From contig CP053680.1 of NCBI GenBank assembly GCA_019623805.1, forward strand, positions 1,838,001 to 1,902,000: a stretch of DNA of 64,000 bases. Reading direction: 5' to 3'. Positions 1 to 9,393 of this stretch are shown piece by piece (within the stretch, counting starts at the first letter, position 1; the number at the start of each line of letters is the position of its first letter). The notes under the pieces were generated by a model. It saw only the letters and a program-made list of their open reading frames with translations, did no database searches and was not told the DNA's origin. The stretch is from Gammaproteobacteria bacterium (ex Lamellibrachia satsuma) (lineage in GTDB: Bacteria > Pseudomonadota > Gammaproteobacteria > Chromatiales > Chromatiaceae). The translations under genes and the position numbers were made by a program.

Positions 1-380
1 CCGTCCGCCAACATCTCTTCGCTGCCGCCGGGGTCAAGTCCGATATATTGCTCACCCAATAAACCTGAAGTATAGATCTTGGCGAAGGTATCGTCAGGAA
101 TTTGATCGTATTGGGATTCAATACGCATGGTCACCAACGCTTCGTAACTGCTCTGGTCATAACGAATTTCCACCACCCGGCCGAGACGAACCCCCGCCAT
201 CGCCACCGGCGAACGCACCTTCAGGCCGCCGATATTGTCGAAACGCGCACTGACTTCGTAACCCTCACCCGTGGTGAAGGCACTCAGATTGCTCACCTGC
301 ATGGCCAGAAAAAAGAGCGCAATCAGCCCCGCCACCATAAAGGCGCCGACGGCGATCTCGACCTGTCTAATTTTCATCAT
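1..380 (-). CDS. mlaD: MlaD-family lipid-binding substrate protein (partial, cut by window start)
   Basis: The minus-strand reading frame starts at an ATGATG pair at 375-380 and runs off the window. It translates as MKIRQVEIAVGAF, then a hydrophobic anchor (MVAGLIALFFLAM), then an MCE domain containing VRSPVAMAGVRLGRV and LLGEQYIGLDPGG. In the family this is an inner-membrane-anchored hexameric MCE protein that carries phospholipids between the outer membrane and the MlaFE transporter. The start follows the mlaE stop codon directly (TGA then ATG), so it is the third gene of mlaF-mlaE-mlaD. The C-terminus is not in the window. The assignment rests on the MCE sequence and operon order. Confidence 0.9.
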   Translation of the reverse strand, partial: MMKIRQVEIAVGAFMVAGLIALFFLAMQVSNLSAFTTGEGYEVSARFDNIGGLKVRSPVAMAGVRLGRVVEIRYDQSSYEALVTMRIESQYDQIPDDTFAKIYTSGLLGEQYIGLDPGGSEEMLAD

Positions 381-1160
381 TCACTCTCCAAACATCATCG
401 CCGTTAAAACAAAATCGAGCACCAGCACCGCCAGTGCCGAATGGACCACGGTACGGGTGGTGGCCCGGCTCACACCTTCCGAGGTCGGTACCGAATCGTA
501 ACCCTGAAACAGGGCAATCCAGGTGCAGACCAGGCCGAAAACCAGGCTCTTGATCACCCCGTTGATCACATCCTCATTCCAGTCGATCTTGGCCTGCATC
601 TGACTCCAGAAGGCACCGTCATCCACACCCAGCAGTCCCACCCCGACAAAATAGCCGCCCAGAGCACCGATGGCGCTGAACAGGGCCGCCAACACAGGCA
701 TGGAGATGAAACCGGCAACGAAGCGCGGCGTGAGGATACGGCGCACCGGGTCCACCGCCATCATCTCCAGCCCGGAGAGTTGCTCAGTGGCCTTCATCAG
801 ACCGATCTCGGCGGTCAGCGCGGAACCGGCCCGACCGGCGAACAGCAGCGCGGTCACCACCGGTCCCAGCTCCCGCACCAGCGAGGCCGCAACCATCACC
901 CCGAGACTGTCCTCGGCTGCGAACTGGGAGAGCACGTAGTAGCCCTGCAGACCCAGCACCATGCCCACAAACAGGCCTGAAACGGTGACGATAACGAGGG
1001 TGCGCACCCCGACGGAATAGGTCTGCGTGACCAGCAATCCTGGTCGCGGCAGCAGGCTGGTAATACCGGCAACAATCTGCAGGAACAGCAGATGAGCACG
1101 TCCGAAGCGCTCCAGCGCCGCCATCCCATGGCGCCCAAACCGGGCCAGCGCGTCCAGCAT
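381..1160 (-). CDS. mlaE: MlaE-family ABC transporter permease
   Basis: This 259-residue integral membrane protein has the MlaE/YrbE permease features, including [27 protein letters not shown] and the later motif [13 protein letters not shown]. It forms the membrane core of the Mla phospholipid transporter that maintains outer-membrane lipid asymmetry. Length and motifs are those of full-length family members. The start codon overlaps the mlaF stop by one base and mlaD begins right after the stop, so the three genes should be translated as one operon. Confidence 0.95.
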   Translation of the reverse strand: MLDALARFGRHGMAALERFGRAHLLFLQIVAGITSLLPRPGLLVTQTYSVGVRTLVIVTVSGLFVGMVLGLQGYYVLSQFAAEDSLGVMVAASLVRELGPVVTALLFAGRAGSALTAEIGLMKATEQLSGLEMMAVDPVRRILTPRFVAGFISMPVLAALFSAIGALGGYFVGVGLLGVDDGAFWSQMQAKIDWNEDVINGVIKSLVFGLVCTWIALFQGYDSVPTSEGVSRATTRTVVHSALAVLVLDFVLTAMMFGE

Positions 1161-1990
1161 CAGGGCTTCCTCCCGGATCCAAGCAGCTCCTCCACCAGAG
1201 GCGGAGCCTCATAATGGAATCTCATGGGTCCGTCCGGCAACCCCCGCATGAACTGGCGCACCTGATCGGATGTGGATATCGACAGTTGATCCGGCGTACC
1301 CTGTTCCACCACCTTACCCCCTGAGATCACATAGATCAGATCGGCGATGGCCGACGTCTCCTCCACATCGTGGGAGACCAGGACGCTGGTGATCTGCACC
1401 GCGTCGTTGAGACGCCGGATCAGCTTTGCCAGCACCCCCATGGAGATCGGATCCTGACCGGTGAAGGGCTCGTCATACATCACCATCATCGGGTCCAGCG
1501 CAATAGCCCGTGCCAGCGCCACCCGCCGCGCCATGCCGCCGGAGAGTTCCGCCGGCATCAGACCGTGAGCGCCCCGCAGCCCCACGGCTTCGAGTTTCAT
1601 CAGCACAAGGACGCGGATCATCGACTCCGGCAGATCCGTATGCTCCCGCAGGGGATAGGCGACATTCTCAAAGACATCGATATCGGTGAGCAACGCGCCA
1701 CTCTGAAATAGCATGCCCATGCGCATGCGCAGCTGGAAAAGCGCCCTCCGGGAGAGACGGTGCACGTCGACGCCATCCACCTCGATGGAACCGGCATCGG
1801 GCCGCAATTGACCACCGATCAGTTTCAGCAGCGTGGTTTTGCCCGTACCGCTCGGCCCCATGATCGCCGTTACCCGGCCGCGGGGGATGTCGATATCGAT
1901 GCCATCGAAGATCACCCGACTGCCATGAGCGAAATGGAGCCCGCGTATTTTGACGATCGGCGTTTCAGCGCTGCCGGAGTGGCCTGACAT
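1160..1990 (-). CDS. mlaF: MlaF-family ABC transporter ATP-binding protein
   Basis: ABC ATPase of about 276 residues. It has Walker [10 protein letters not shown], the signature [14 protein letters not shown], Walker [11 protein letters not shown] and the switch histidine in VLVSHDVEE. It powers the MlaE permease for phospholipid transport at the inner membrane. The frame is open back to a TTG at 2002, but the ATG at 1990 (MSGHSGS) is the more likely start. It is the first gene of the mlaFED unit. Nothing upstream identifies a specific regulator. Confidence 0.93.
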   Translation of the reverse strand: MSGHSGSAETPIVKIRGLHFAHGSRVIFDGIDIDIPRGRVTAIMGPSGTGKTTLLKLIGGQLRPDAGSIEVDGVDVHRLSRRALFQLRMRMGMLFQSGALLTDIDVFENVAYPLREHTDLPESMIRVLVLMKLEAVGLRGAHGLMPAELSGGMARRVALARAIALDPMMVMYDEPFTGQDPISMGVLAKLIRRLNDAVQITSVLVSHDVEETSAIADLIYVISGGKVVEQGTPDQLSISTSDQVRQFMRGLPDGPMRFHYEAPPLVEELLGSGRKP

Positions 1991-2050
1991 TTCCAGATAC
2001 AATCCCTTCGTGAATGAGAGCCGCCATTGTGTCGGTGGGCTGTGGTGGGG

Positions 2051-2626
2051 TCAAGCAAGACCCAGCAGTTGTGCCAGCTGACGCAGATCCTTCAACACCG
2101 CCATATCCATCCGCTCGCCCTCGATGAACAGCAGTACATCGGCACCCTCCGGCACCTGCCCTGCCAACGACTCCAGCAACGCCCGCTGTACACGCAGATC
2201 ACCCAGGCTTTCTGCCGCCACACGGTAGGCAGGAGACACCTTTTCGGAAAGCGGCTGCCCCTTCGTCGCCAGTGTAAACCGGGGAATATTATCTGTCCGT
2301 GTTGTCTCCACAACAGAATCGACAACAACGCCGCCGAGATTATCCCCCAACAGATTAGCAACAGCGACAGGGTCACAGTCTCCGCCTCCACCCTCCAATG
2401 CAAGATAGAAGCGAAACCCCTCTTCTACATCATCAATCCAACTCTCCACCTGCGCCTCGTCCGCCTTGCACCAGAGCACCATCGGCATCAGCACGCCTGG
2501 CACCTCATTGGCATAGTAGGTCAGCCGCCAATCCTCCGGCAGGTCATCAGGATAGAAACTGCCTTGCCAGGCGGGATGATCCCAACCCACGGCGAGAATA
2601 TGAAAGACAGGACGGTTATCGGGCAT
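2051..2626 (-). CDS. Hypothetical protein, weak DUF72-like N-terminus
   Basis: This is a 191-residue soluble protein without a signal peptide or membrane helices. Its N-terminal stretch (AVGWDHPAWQGSFYPDDLP, then a YYANE motif) resembles the opening of DUF72 proteins (GTSGW..W.G.FYP...L..YA). It is shorter and diverges after about residue 50, so the relationship is uncertain. The rest is acidic and ends in a helical leucine-rich segment. It lies just upstream of mlaF on the same strand, with a 60-base gap to the mlaF ATG, and could be cotranscribed. No function is assigned. Confidence 0.6.
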   Translation of the reverse strand: MPDNRPVFHILAVGWDHPAWQGSFYPDDLPEDWRLTYYANEVPGVLMPMVLWCKADEAQVESWIDDVEEGFRFYLALEGGGGDCDPVAVANLLGDNLGGVVVDSVVETTRTDNIPRFTLATKGQPLSEKVSPAYRVAAESLGDLRVQRALLESLAGQVPEGADVLLFIEGERMDMAVLKDLRQLAQLLGLA

Positions 2627-2657
2627 AATCGAAGTCGATTCAGTCGGAGTTCAGAAG

Positions 2658-2843
2658 ATGGCGGACATTCTACCTTTCAAACGCCCCAAACTCAGCGAGA
2701 AGCACAAAGGCAAAGGATTGTGCCGGGAGGGTTTCCACAAATGGGAAGTGGTGGATGAACAGTCATTCGACGTAAAACAGGGGCGACTGGTCACGCGCTA
2801 TCGTTGCAAACGGTGTGGGGCGACCAGGATCAAGGCGCTGTAG
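2658..2843 (+). CDS. Small CxxC zinc-ribbon-like protein (61 aa)
   Basis: This small basic protein reads MADILPFKRPKL at its start and ends YRCKRCGATRIKAL. Three cysteines (one near residue 21, a CxxC pair near 51-54) and a nearby histidine could bind a metal ion. A GGAG-type ribosome-binding site precedes the ATG by about 10 bases. It is divergent from the preceding gene. The family is not recognised, so no function is given. Confidence 0.65.
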   Translation: MADILPFKRPKLSEKHKGKGLCREGFHKWEVVDEQSFDVKQGRLVTRYRCKRCGATRIKAL

Positions 2844-2883
2844 AGCTTTTTCTGTTTCTGTACAGCAGCACGTTAGCCCGAAT

Positions 2884-2913
2884 GCCCGATCCGCTACGCT
2901 TGATCGGGCCTAC
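2884..2913. repeat. REP-like palindromic element
   Basis: A stem of gcccgatc / gatcgggc surrounds the core cgctacgct and is followed by ctac. The same architecture, with different but self-complementary stem bases, occurs at 56864-56893 and 58486-58513, and in reverse orientation at 56808-56832 and 58443-58469. It lies in the gap between the 61-aa gene and the ferredoxin gene. Confidence 0.6.
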
Positions 2914-2943
2914 GTTCCCAGTTCTATTATTAAGCAGCACCAG

Positions 2944-3255
2944 TCAGCGGATCCTCAACCGCTCCACCACCTCACCGTCGATCAGGTGGCGCTGCAGAAT
3001 CTCATCGAGGTCCTCGCTATCGATGTAGGTGTACCAGACAGCTTCCGGGTAGACCACGATTACCGGCCCTTTGTCGCAGCGATCCAGGCAACCCGCTGTG
3101 TTGATGCGAACACCACCGGGCCCGGCCAGACCCAGTGCCTTGACCTTCGCCTTCAGATACCCCCGCATCTTTGCCGCACCAAACCTTGCGCAACAGCTAC
3201 GGCCATCATCCCGCTGGTTGGTGCAGAAAAAAAGATGGTGACGATAGTAGGCCAT
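2944..3255 (-). CDS. Thioredoxin-like [2Fe-2S] ferredoxin
   Basis: A 103-residue protein matching the thioredoxin-fold (Shethna/NuoE-like) ferredoxins. The first cysteine pair is in FFCTNQRDDGRSCC and the second in NTAGCLDRCDKGPV, in the usual CX(8-12)C ... CxxxC arrangement for one [2Fe-2S] cluster. It is cytoplasmic and of normal family length. It is divergent from the following Fe-S protein gene, whose open frame overlaps it only if an implausibly early start is used. Its redox partner is not evident. Confidence 0.88.
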   Translation of the reverse strand: MAYYRHHLFFCTNQRDDGRSCCARFGAAKMRGYLKAKVKALGLAGPGGVRINTAGCLDRCDKGPVIVVYPEAVWYTYIDSEDLDEILQRHLIDGEVVERLRIR

Positions 3256-3299
3256 GTCTGCCTGCCATTGTGATTACAATCCGATTAACCGGTATTATA

Positions 3300-4559
3300 G
3301 TGCCTGCCCTAACCCTGATTACCATACCTCAGCAATCCGTGACCCCTGAACAACTCCTGAAAGAAGCCGACCGCTGCGTCAAGTGTGGGCTCTGTCTGCC
3401 TCACTGCCCGACCTACCGCAAGTTGGCGAATGAAGCGGACTCACCTCGGGGCCGAATCGCGCTGATGCAGGCACTGGCCAGCGGTGAACTGTCACCGACA
3501 CCCACTCTACGGCTGCATCTGGCACGCTGCCTCAACTGCCGCGCCTGCGAAACTGCCTGTCCCTCGGGAGTCTCCTATGGCAAACTGATAGACGCCGCCC
3601 ACGCCATGCTGCAGCAGTCAGCGGGCATCAAAAGGCCGCTGCGCCGGGTTTTACTGAACCTGCTCAGTGAACGCAAACTTTTCGGCCAAACCACCCGTCT
3701 GCTGCCGCTGCTGTCCCGTACCGGCGTGTTGCGTCTGCTCAAAAAAGCGCCATCAAAGCCACTCAGACAGCTGGCAGATCTGGCATCGGAAATACCGGTT
3801 TACCAACCCCCTCCTTCTGGCCTCACCCCTGCCGTCACGGCAGGTGGTGGCAGTGTGCAACTCTTTATCGGTTGCATATCCAGCCAGGTGGACCGTCCGG
3901 TGATCGATGCGACTATCCGCCTGCTCACACACATGGGTTTTGCGGTGAATGTACCCAGACAACAGGTCTGCTGCGGCGCCCTGCATCGGCACAACGGTTT
4001 CCCGCAAGCCGCCGACCGGCTAAGCAAGCAAAACAGTGATGTGTTCACCTCACCCAAACCCACGACCCTCATCACCCTCGCCGATGCCTGTCACAAGGAG
4101 CTGCTGGAGCAAACCCGGTCCACGCCACGCCTGCAGACGATTTCAGCGTTTCTGCTCAATACACCCTGGCCGGAGACCTTTCCTTTCACCCCATTGAAGG
4201 CAAGGGTGGCGGTACACCGCCCATGCTCGGCATCAGAGGACGCTCCCATGACACTGCTGCAGCGGATACCCGGCCTCATCCCCTTCCTGCTGCCGGAAAA
4301 CGCCATCTGCTGCGGCGGCGCTGGCAGCTATCCACTGACCCAGCCAGCACTCGCCCAGTCGCTTGGTGAGGACAAGATCACACTGCTGAAAGAGACAAAG
4401 GCCGACATACTGGTCACCAGCAGCACCGGCTGCACCCTGCAGTTCCGCAGCCAGATCAAACGTGCCGGGCTCGATATCGAGGTACTGCACCCCGTTGAAC
4501 TGCTGACACGGCAACTGGACTTGAACAGTAAGTCAGACAGGCTTATCTTTTCCCTATGA
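3300..4559 (+). CDS. GlcF-like (Fe-S)-binding oxidoreductase subunit
   Basis: Two N-terminal 4Fe-4S motifs (CVKCGLCLPHCPTY and CLNCRACETACPSG) are followed by two cysteine-rich CCG domains, QQVCCGALH and AICCGGAGSYP. This is the layout of glycolate oxidase subunit GlcF and of heterodisulfide-reductase-like subunits. The frame is open from 3171, but that part overlaps the ferredoxin gene, so the GTG at 3300 (or the GTG at 3339) is preferred, giving about 419 residues. No glcD or glcE is adjacent, so the partner and electron donor are unknown. Its stop overlaps the coq7 start by four bases, which suggests translational coupling. Confidence 0.8.
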   Translation: MPALTLITIPQQSVTPEQLLKEADRCVKCGLCLPHCPTYRKLANEADSPRGRIALMQALASGELSPTPTLRLHLARCLNCRACETACPSGVSYGKLIDAAHAMLQQSAGIKRPLRRVLLNLLSERKLFGQTTRLLPLLSRTGVLRLLKKAPSKPLRQLADLASEIPVYQPPPSGLTPAVTAGGGSVQLFIGCISSQVDRPVIDATIRLLTHMGFAVNVPRQQVCCGALHRHNGFPQAADRLSKQNSDVFTSPKPTTLITLADACHKELLEQTRSTPRLQTISAFLLNTPWPETFPFTPLKARVAVHRPCSASEDAPMTLLQRIPGLIPFLLPENAICCGGAGSYPLTQPALAQSLGEDKITLLKETKADILVTSSTGCTLQFRSQIKRAGLDIEVLHPVELLTRQLDLNSKSDRLIFSL

Positions 4560-5200
4560 GACAGAGAAACTACAGCCCAGCTGATAATCTGCTGATCGGC
4601 ATCGACCAGGTCCTGCGCACCCTATTTGGGCGCCCCCAGGTCACCGAGCGCAGCAACCCCGCCCAGACCATCCCAGAGTCGGAGATGAGTGACCAGGAGC
4701 AGGACGAAACCGCCCGTCTGATGCGCATCAACCACACCGGCGAGGTCTGTGCCCAGGCGCTCTATCAGGGGCAGGCGTTGACCGCGAAGCTGCCGCATGT
4801 GCGGGAGAGCATGGAACGCGCAGCCCAGGAGGAGAACGACCACCTCGCCTGGTGCGAAAAACGGTTACTGGAACTGGACAATCGCAAAAGCCTGCTCAAC
4901 CCGTTCTGGTATGGCGGATCATTCCTTATGGGCGCTGCCGCAGGATTAGCGGGGGACAAATGGAGTCTCGGCTTCGTTGCAGAGACCGAACATCAGGTCG
5001 AAGCCCACCTGAACAACCATCTGAACCGCCTGCCGCCCCAGGACGAAAAGAGCCGCGCCATCCTGGAACAGATGAAAGAAGACGAGATCCACCACGCCAC
5101 CGTCGCCCTCGAAGCCGGCGGTGCCGAACTACCGGAACCCGTCAAACAGGCGATGAAATTCACCTCAAAACTGATGACGAAATCGGTTTGGTATTTATAA
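4556..5200 (+). CDS. coq7: Coq7-type 3-demethoxyubiquinol hydroxylase
   Basis: A 214-residue di-iron carboxylate protein. It has RINHTGEVCAQALYQGQA, QEENDHLAWCEKRL, TEHQVEAHLNNHL and MKEDEIHHA, which supply the Glu and ExxH ligands of the family. It carries out a late hydroxylation in ubiquinone biosynthesis at the inner membrane. It overlaps the preceding Fe-S protein gene by four bases. The stop codon is followed within a few bases by a heptamer repeat array. Confidence 0.93.
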   Translation: MRQRNYSPADNLLIGIDQVLRTLFGRPQVTERSNPAQTIPESEMSDQEQDETARLMRINHTGEVCAQALYQGQALTAKLPHVRESMERAAQEENDHLAWCEKRLLELDNRKSLLNPFWYGGSFLMGAAAGLAGDKWSLGFVAETEHQVEAHLNNHLNRLPPQDEKSRAILEQMKEDEIHHATVALEAGGAELPEPVKQAMKFTSKLMTKSVWYL

Positions 5201-5203
5201 ATA

Positions 5204-5357
5204 AAGGTTTCAGGTTTCAGGTTTCAGGTTTCAGGTTTCAGGTTTCAGGTTTCAGGTTTCAGGTTTCAGGTTTCAGGTTTCAGGTTTCAGGTTTCAGGTT
5301 TCAGGTTTCAGGTTTCAGGTTTCAGGTTTCAGGTTTCAGGTTTCAGGTTTCAGGTTT
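5204..5357. repeat. Heptamer tandem array, 21 copies of CAGGTTT
   Basis: A partial unit is followed by 21 uninterrupted CAGGTTT units from 5211 to 5357. Translation gives a meaningless FRFQVSG peptide repeat. It lies between the 3' ends of coq7 (plus) and the DUF885 gene (minus). A second array with the same unit and the same right-hand flank is at 8371-8503. Confidence 0.97.
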
Positions 5358-5442
5358 CCAAAGTTTGCGTCGACCCGGAAACGCGTCAAGCCCTATTTAA
5401 CAATAATTTTGTAAACTCGCCCTGTCACCTGTCACCTGTCAC
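5358..5442. repeat. Conserved right flank of heptamer array (copy 1)
   Basis: About 85 bases following the array are nearly identical to 8504-8585. They contain aacaataattttgtaaactc and end in short cctgtca repeats. The sequence runs into the last codons of the minus-strand DUF885 gene. The shared flank shows that array and flank were copied together. Confidence 0.85.
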
Positions 5443-7054
5443 CTTTTCCCAAAACCGCCCCTGACACCTCTTCCCAAACCGCCTCCCCAAAAACGCGCTT
5501 TACCACCAGCGGCAGACTGACGGCGCCATGCGCCAACAACCGACTGTGAAACGCCTTGAGCGACAGCTCAGGCTCCTGGCGCAGTACGACTTCCCTTGTC
5601 TGCTCGATCATTGCGACGCCGATCAACGCCATGAAGGCATCTGTCGGCCGCCTGGAGAGATGGGTCAGCCGCGACTCGGCCAAACCGGGGGCGGGATGAT
5701 CGAGCAGGGATTGCAGCCGCTCCAGTGCCTGATGGCTATCCAAACGTCCCATGTGAAATTCGAGATCCACCAACGCCTGCTCCGCCAGCGCGAGGCGACG
5801 GCGAGCCAGCAGCACCATATCCTCGCGGGTAAAAAAACCTCGCGCCTCCAGCAACCAGCTGATGTAGTGCGCCCAACCACGCTTGAAAGCGGCGGATGGG
5901 TTGATCTGCCGCACCAGACTATGGGCCTGCACACCGCCGGCCCAAGCAAGGTAGTGACGCCCGGTCCAGCCAGCATAGAGGCAGCGCAGGCGAATAGCCG
6001 AAAGGGTTTCACCACCCTCCAGCTGCCGTTTTTCGTCCGGGATCAGCAGGATCCCCCCGCTCTCGCTGCGCAGATAGCTGCCGCAGTCGGGGCGGCTGAA
6101 ACAGCCATCGGTAACCCGAAACTCCAGCGGCTGCGACGGCAGCTCAAGCAGGTCCTGCGCTTCGACAAAGGCCTTGAACCTGGCACTCTCTTCGCGATAG
6201 GCCTGACACCTGGCATCCCCGGAGAGGTCAGCTTCGGAAACATACTGTTCGCCCAGCGACTCCTGGTCTATCCCCAACTCTTCGAGATGGCGCAAATAAC
6301 GCGCCTGCTGCTGTCGCACCAGCGCCAGCGCCTGTTCTCCTGTCAGGGGCAGCTGGTGCCGATGATTCAGTAACCGGTCCACCTGCTCAGAGCCACAATC
6401 GGAACCACCTGCGGCCTCGGGGACCAGGTCGTTGATCAGAAACTGACGGAAATCCTCGATCACCTCTGCCGCACTCGAACCGAGCTCCTGCAGCCGCCCC
6501 TGTTCTGCACAACATTGATGGGCCTGCGGCAGCTCGCCATGAAGCCGATGCAGCCAGGGAAGACCTGCTTCCGACATCTCCAGCGCCTCAGCCAACCAGA
6601 GGGTCGAGACCAGTTCCGGCAGTTCCGCAAGCTGCGTACGCGCATCCCGCAGATAGTTGCCGGTGCGTTCCAATATCCCTTGCAGCGCTTCACAGAGGGA
6701 GGCAGGTTGCCGCACCATTAACTCCTGCAGGGGGCGCAACGGCAGGTAACGGGCAGGGTCGCGGTGACGCCAATCCTGCTCCAGCAGCATGCGGTGCTCT
6801 ATCATCGCAGCCCCGAAAATCAATTGAAGATCGAGTTGCCGGTCCGGATCAAGCGCCTCGAACTGCAACTCTTCCAGTCCCAGTAGAAGATTGCTCAACC
6901 AGGAGGAGAGCGCTCCGACGTCGTCGTCACCATCGGCAGCCAACAGTCCCTCATAGCCAGGCACACCGGCGAAGATCGCCGCCACGGGATGGTAGCGGAA
7001 CCAAACCTTGTAGAATTCGGAGATGAGCGCATCGAAGTTCGCAGTCTCAGGCAT
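5432..7054 (-). CDS. DUF885 family protein
   Basis: About 540 residues, matching the DUF885 family, a group with an M32/gluzincin-like helical fold and mostly unknown activity. Visible features include SEFYKVWFRYHPVAA near the N-terminus, LMVRQPASLCEALQGILERT, and GWAHYISWLLEARGFF in the C-terminal half. The canonical HExxH peptidase motif is not obvious, and the HYISW region sits where related proteins carry EGWAHY. The chosen ATG at 7054 overlaps the OsmC stop by eight bases, so the pair is probably cotranscribed. The last codons lie in the duplicated repeat flank, so the C-terminus may have been altered by that insertion. Confidence 0.75.
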   Translation of the reverse strand: MPETANFDALISEFYKVWFRYHPVAAIFAGVPGYEGLLAADGDDDVGALSSWLSNLLLGLEELQFEALDPDRQLDLQLIFGAAMIEHRMLLEQDWRHRDPARYLPLRPLQELMVRQPASLCEALQGILERTGNYLRDARTQLAELPELVSTLWLAEALEMSEAGLPWLHRLHGELPQAHQCCAEQGRLQELGSSAAEVIEDFRQFLINDLVPEAAGGSDCGSEQVDRLLNHRHQLPLTGEQALALVRQQQARYLRHLEELGIDQESLGEQYVSEADLSGDARCQAYREESARFKAFVEAQDLLELPSQPLEFRVTDGCFSRPDCGSYLRSESGGILLIPDEKRQLEGGETLSAIRLRCLYAGWTGRHYLAWAGGVQAHSLVRQINPSAAFKRGWAHYISWLLEARGFFTREDMVLLARRRLALAEQALVDLEFHMGRLDSHQALERLQSLLDHPAPGLAESRLTHLSRRPTDAFMALIGVAMIEQTREVVLRQEPELSLKAFHSRLLAHGAVSLPLVVKRVFGEAVWEEVSGAVLGKGDR

Positions 7055-7463
7055 CACGGATCTCATAGTCGTGGGTAATATCTGCCATCTGCCCAAGCAT
7101 GATGGAGGCGGAACAGTATTTCTCGGCGCTCAGGGAGATTGCACGGGAGACATGCTTTTCGCTCAACCCCTTTCCGGTGACGATAAAATGGGCATGAATG
7201 CGGGAAAACACCTTAGGCTCGGATTCGGTACGTTCCGCCTCAAGCTCCACCACGCAATCGGTCACCTGTTGGCGGGATTTACGCAGGATACTGAGGACAT
7301 CGAATTCGGTACACCCCCCCATGCCCAGCAGCAGCATCTCCATTGGCCGCACTCCCAGATTGCGTCCACCATGCTCCGGCGGACCATCCATCACTACCGC
7401 ATGACCACTACCCGATTCACCCAGCATGGTGGCGTCCTGCACCCATTTAACCCGTGCCTTCAT
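7047..7463 (-). CDS. OsmC family protein (YhfA-like)
   Basis: Starting at MKARVKWVQDATM the product is about 138 residues. It contains the OsmC/Ohr fold motif RPMEMLLLGMGGCTEFDVLSILRKSR with the conserved cysteine, and a second-half segment around SAEKYCSASIML with the second cysteine. Family members are peroxide- or thiol-related dimeric proteins; the YhfA branch has no firmly established substrate. The frame is open to 7496, but the ATG at 7463 fits family length better. It is divergent from crp across a 250-base AT-rich spacer. Confidence 0.85.
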   Translation of the reverse strand: MKARVKWVQDATMLGESGSGHAVVMDGPPEHGGRNLGVRPMEMLLLGMGGCTEFDVLSILRKSRQQVTDCVVELEAERTESEPKVFSRIHAHFIVTGKGLSEKHVSRAISLSAEKYCSASIMLGQMADITHDYEIRDA

Positions 7464-7713
7464 CACAACTCCGAAAAAAATATTACATTTCGACAATAAA
7501 TTTACAGTTCAGTCACCTATTAACCTCGACGAACCGAAACTTCATTCATATGATATTCAATGAATCATTTGAGAATTGAAGTGTCCGTATCATCGATATT
7601 GAACGGTACACCAGCTATCCTTCAACAACAAACAGGACTTGCTAAACTTGCTTTGGCGCCTATGCTGCCACTAAGCTATTGAAACATTAACCAGGACGTC
7701 GAGCAGAAAGATC

Positions 7714-8367
7714 ATGTCGATCATACAACCACCACCCCAGGACCCGGAATACCTTCAGCGATTCCTCTCCTTTTGTCACCGCCGGCGTTATCCAAAAAAC
7801 ACCGAGATCATCCATATTGGCGACCCTGCCGATGTACTCTACTACCTGATCGAAGGCTCGGTTGCCGTCTATATCGAAGACGACGACGGTAAGGAGATCA
7901 TCCTCACCTATCTCAACAAAGGTGAATTCATCGGCGAGATGGGGCTCTTTATTCCCGCTCCAAAGCGCAGCGTCATGGTACGCACCCGCACCCCTTGTCA
8001 GATTGCCGAGATCAGTTACAAACGCTTGGAACAGCTGTTCGATGGCGACCTGCACGACTACACCAAAGAGATTCTCTACGCCATGGGCGCCCAGCTCTCC
8101 GAGCGGCTGGTACAGACCAGCGCAAAAGTTGGACATCTGGCGTTTCTCGACGTTACCGGGCGTATCGCCCGCACCCTGCTGGACCTCTGCAAAGAGCCTG
8201 ACGCCATGACCCATCCGGACGGCATGCAGATCCGTATTACCCGCCAGGAGATCGGACGCATTGTCGGCTGCTCACGAGAGATGGCAGGAAGAGTGCTGAA
8301 AAACCTGGAAGAGCAGGAACTTATCAACGTCAAGGGAAAGACGATTGTGGTGTTTGGGACGAGATAA
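7714..8367 (+). CDS. crp: cAMP-responsive regulator Crp/Vfr
   Basis: A 217-residue Crp protein close to the Vfr branch. The cyclic-nucleotide pocket is visible in [10 protein letters not shown] followed by [10 protein letters not shown], and the [18 protein letters not shown] helix matches the dimer helix that contacts cAMP. The DNA-binding helix-turn-helix is [21 protein letters not shown]. It is expected to be a global cAMP-dependent transcription factor. A heptamer array starts three bases after its stop codon. Confidence 0.93.
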   Translation: MSIIQPPPQDPEYLQRFLSFCHRRRYPKNTEIIHIGDPADVLYYLIEGSVAVYIEDDDGKEIILTYLNKGEFIGEMGLFIPAPKRSVMVRTRTPCQIAEISYKRLEQLFDGDLHDYTKEILYAMGAQLSERLVQTSAKVGHLAFLDVTGRIARTLLDLCKEPDAMTHPDGMQIRITRQEIGRIVGCSREMAGRVLKNLEEQELINVKGKTIVVFGTR

Positions 8368-8370
8368 AGA

Positions 8371-8503
8371 CAGGTTTCAGGTTTCAGGTTTCAGGTTTCA
8401 GGTTTCAGGTTTCAGGTTTCAGGTTTCAGGTTTCAGGTTTCAGGTTTCAGGTTTCAGGTTTCAGGTTTCAGGTTTCAGGTTTCAGGTTTCAGGTTTCAGG
8501 TTT
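8371..8503. repeat. Heptamer tandem array, 19 copies of CAGGTTT
   Basis: Nineteen perfect CAGGTTT units lie between convergent crp and trpC. Unit and right flank match the array at 5204-5357, but the copy number differs (19 against 21), as expected for slippage-prone repeats. Confidence 0.97.
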
Positions 8504-8585
8504 CCAAAGTTTGCGTCAACCCGGAAACGTGTCAAACCCTAATTTAACAATAATTTTGTAAACTCGCCCTGTCACCTGTCACCTA
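8504..8585. repeat. Conserved right flank of heptamer array (copy 2)
   Basis: Nearly identical to 5358-5442 with a few substitutions (for example gcgtcaac for gcgtcgac). It ends in the trpC stop codon at 8583-8585. Confidence 0.85.
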
Positions 8586-9380
8586 AAAGAACAGTTCTGC
8601 CAACTTCTCCCCAGGATTTTCGGCCCGCATAAACGCCTCCCCCACCAGAAACGCATCCACACCGTTTGAACGCATCAGGGCCACGTCGTCACGGGTGTGG
8701 ATCCCGCTTTCGGTCACCAGGATGCGATCATCAGGAATTCGTTCCAACATGCGCAGACTGGTATCCAGGCTCACTTCAAAAGTGCGCAGGTTGCGGTTGT
8801 TGATGCCGATCAGCCGGTTTTCAACCTTCAGCGCCCGCTCCAGTTCCGACTCATCGTGTGCCTCGATCAGCACATCCATTCCCAACTCATGGGCCAGGTC
8901 ATTAAGTGCCCGCATCTGCCCATCTTCCAGACAGGCCACGATCAACAGGATGCAGTCTGCCCCCATGGCGCGCGCCTCGTAGACCTGATAGGGATCGATA
9001 AAAAAGTCTTTGCGGATGACCGGCAGGGCACAGGCAGAGCGGGCCTGTTTCAGATACTCGTCACTGCCCTGAAAAAAATCGATATCGGTCAGAACCGACA
9101 GGCAGGCCGCCCCGCCCTTTGCATAACTCCGGGCGATCTCCGCAGGACGAAAGTCCTCCCGCAACAACCCTTTGCTGGGCGAGGCTCGTTTGATCTCGGC
9201 AATGACGCCTGCCCGGCCCGTTGCAATCCTCGCGGCAATAGCGTCTGCAAAACCCCGGCAGGAATCGGCTTCACCTGCCATCGTCTGCAGCTGCTGCAAA
9301 GGCGCGCGAACCATATGATCTGAGATCTCTTCCTGTTTGCGCAGGACGATTTTCTTGAGTATGTCCGGGGTATCGCTCAT
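8583..9380 (-). CDS. trpC: Indole-3-glycerol phosphate synthase
   Basis: About 265 residues of a TrpC TIM barrel. Visible are [13 protein letters not shown] with the catalytic lysine, [49 protein letters not shown] and [12 protein letters not shown]. It closes the indole ring in tryptophan synthesis. It is the last gene of the minus-strand trp cluster, 13 bases after the small dehydrogenase-like gene. The frame is open to 9404, but [10 protein letters not shown] at 9380 is the natural start. It is monofunctional, not fused to TrpF. Confidence 0.95.
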   Translation of the reverse strand: MSDTPDILKKIVLRKQEEISDHMVRAPLQQLQTMAGEADSCRGFADAIAARIATGRAGVIAEIKRASPSKGLLREDFRPAEIARSYAKGGAACLSVLTDIDFFQGSDEYLKQARSACALPVIRKDFFIDPYQVYEARAMGADCILLIVACLEDGQMRALNDLAHELGMDVLIEAHDESELERALKVENRLIGINNRNLRTFEVSLDTSLRMLERIPDDRILVTESGIHTRDDVALMRSNGVDAFLVGEAFMRAENPGEKLAELFF

Positions 9381-9393
9381 TGAGCTTCTTTCA

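Noticed and set aside
3171..3299. Earlier start for the GlcF-like protein
   Set aside because: This part overlaps the ferredoxin gene on the other strand and does not resemble the family N-terminus.
5204..8503. CRISPR array
   Set aside because: The repeats are 7 bp and directly adjacent without spacers.
5205..8542. Peptide repeats FRFQVSG in frames through both heptamer arrays
   Set aside because: They result from translating a non-coding 7-bp tandem repeat; the frames have no start signals and simply run on from neighbours.
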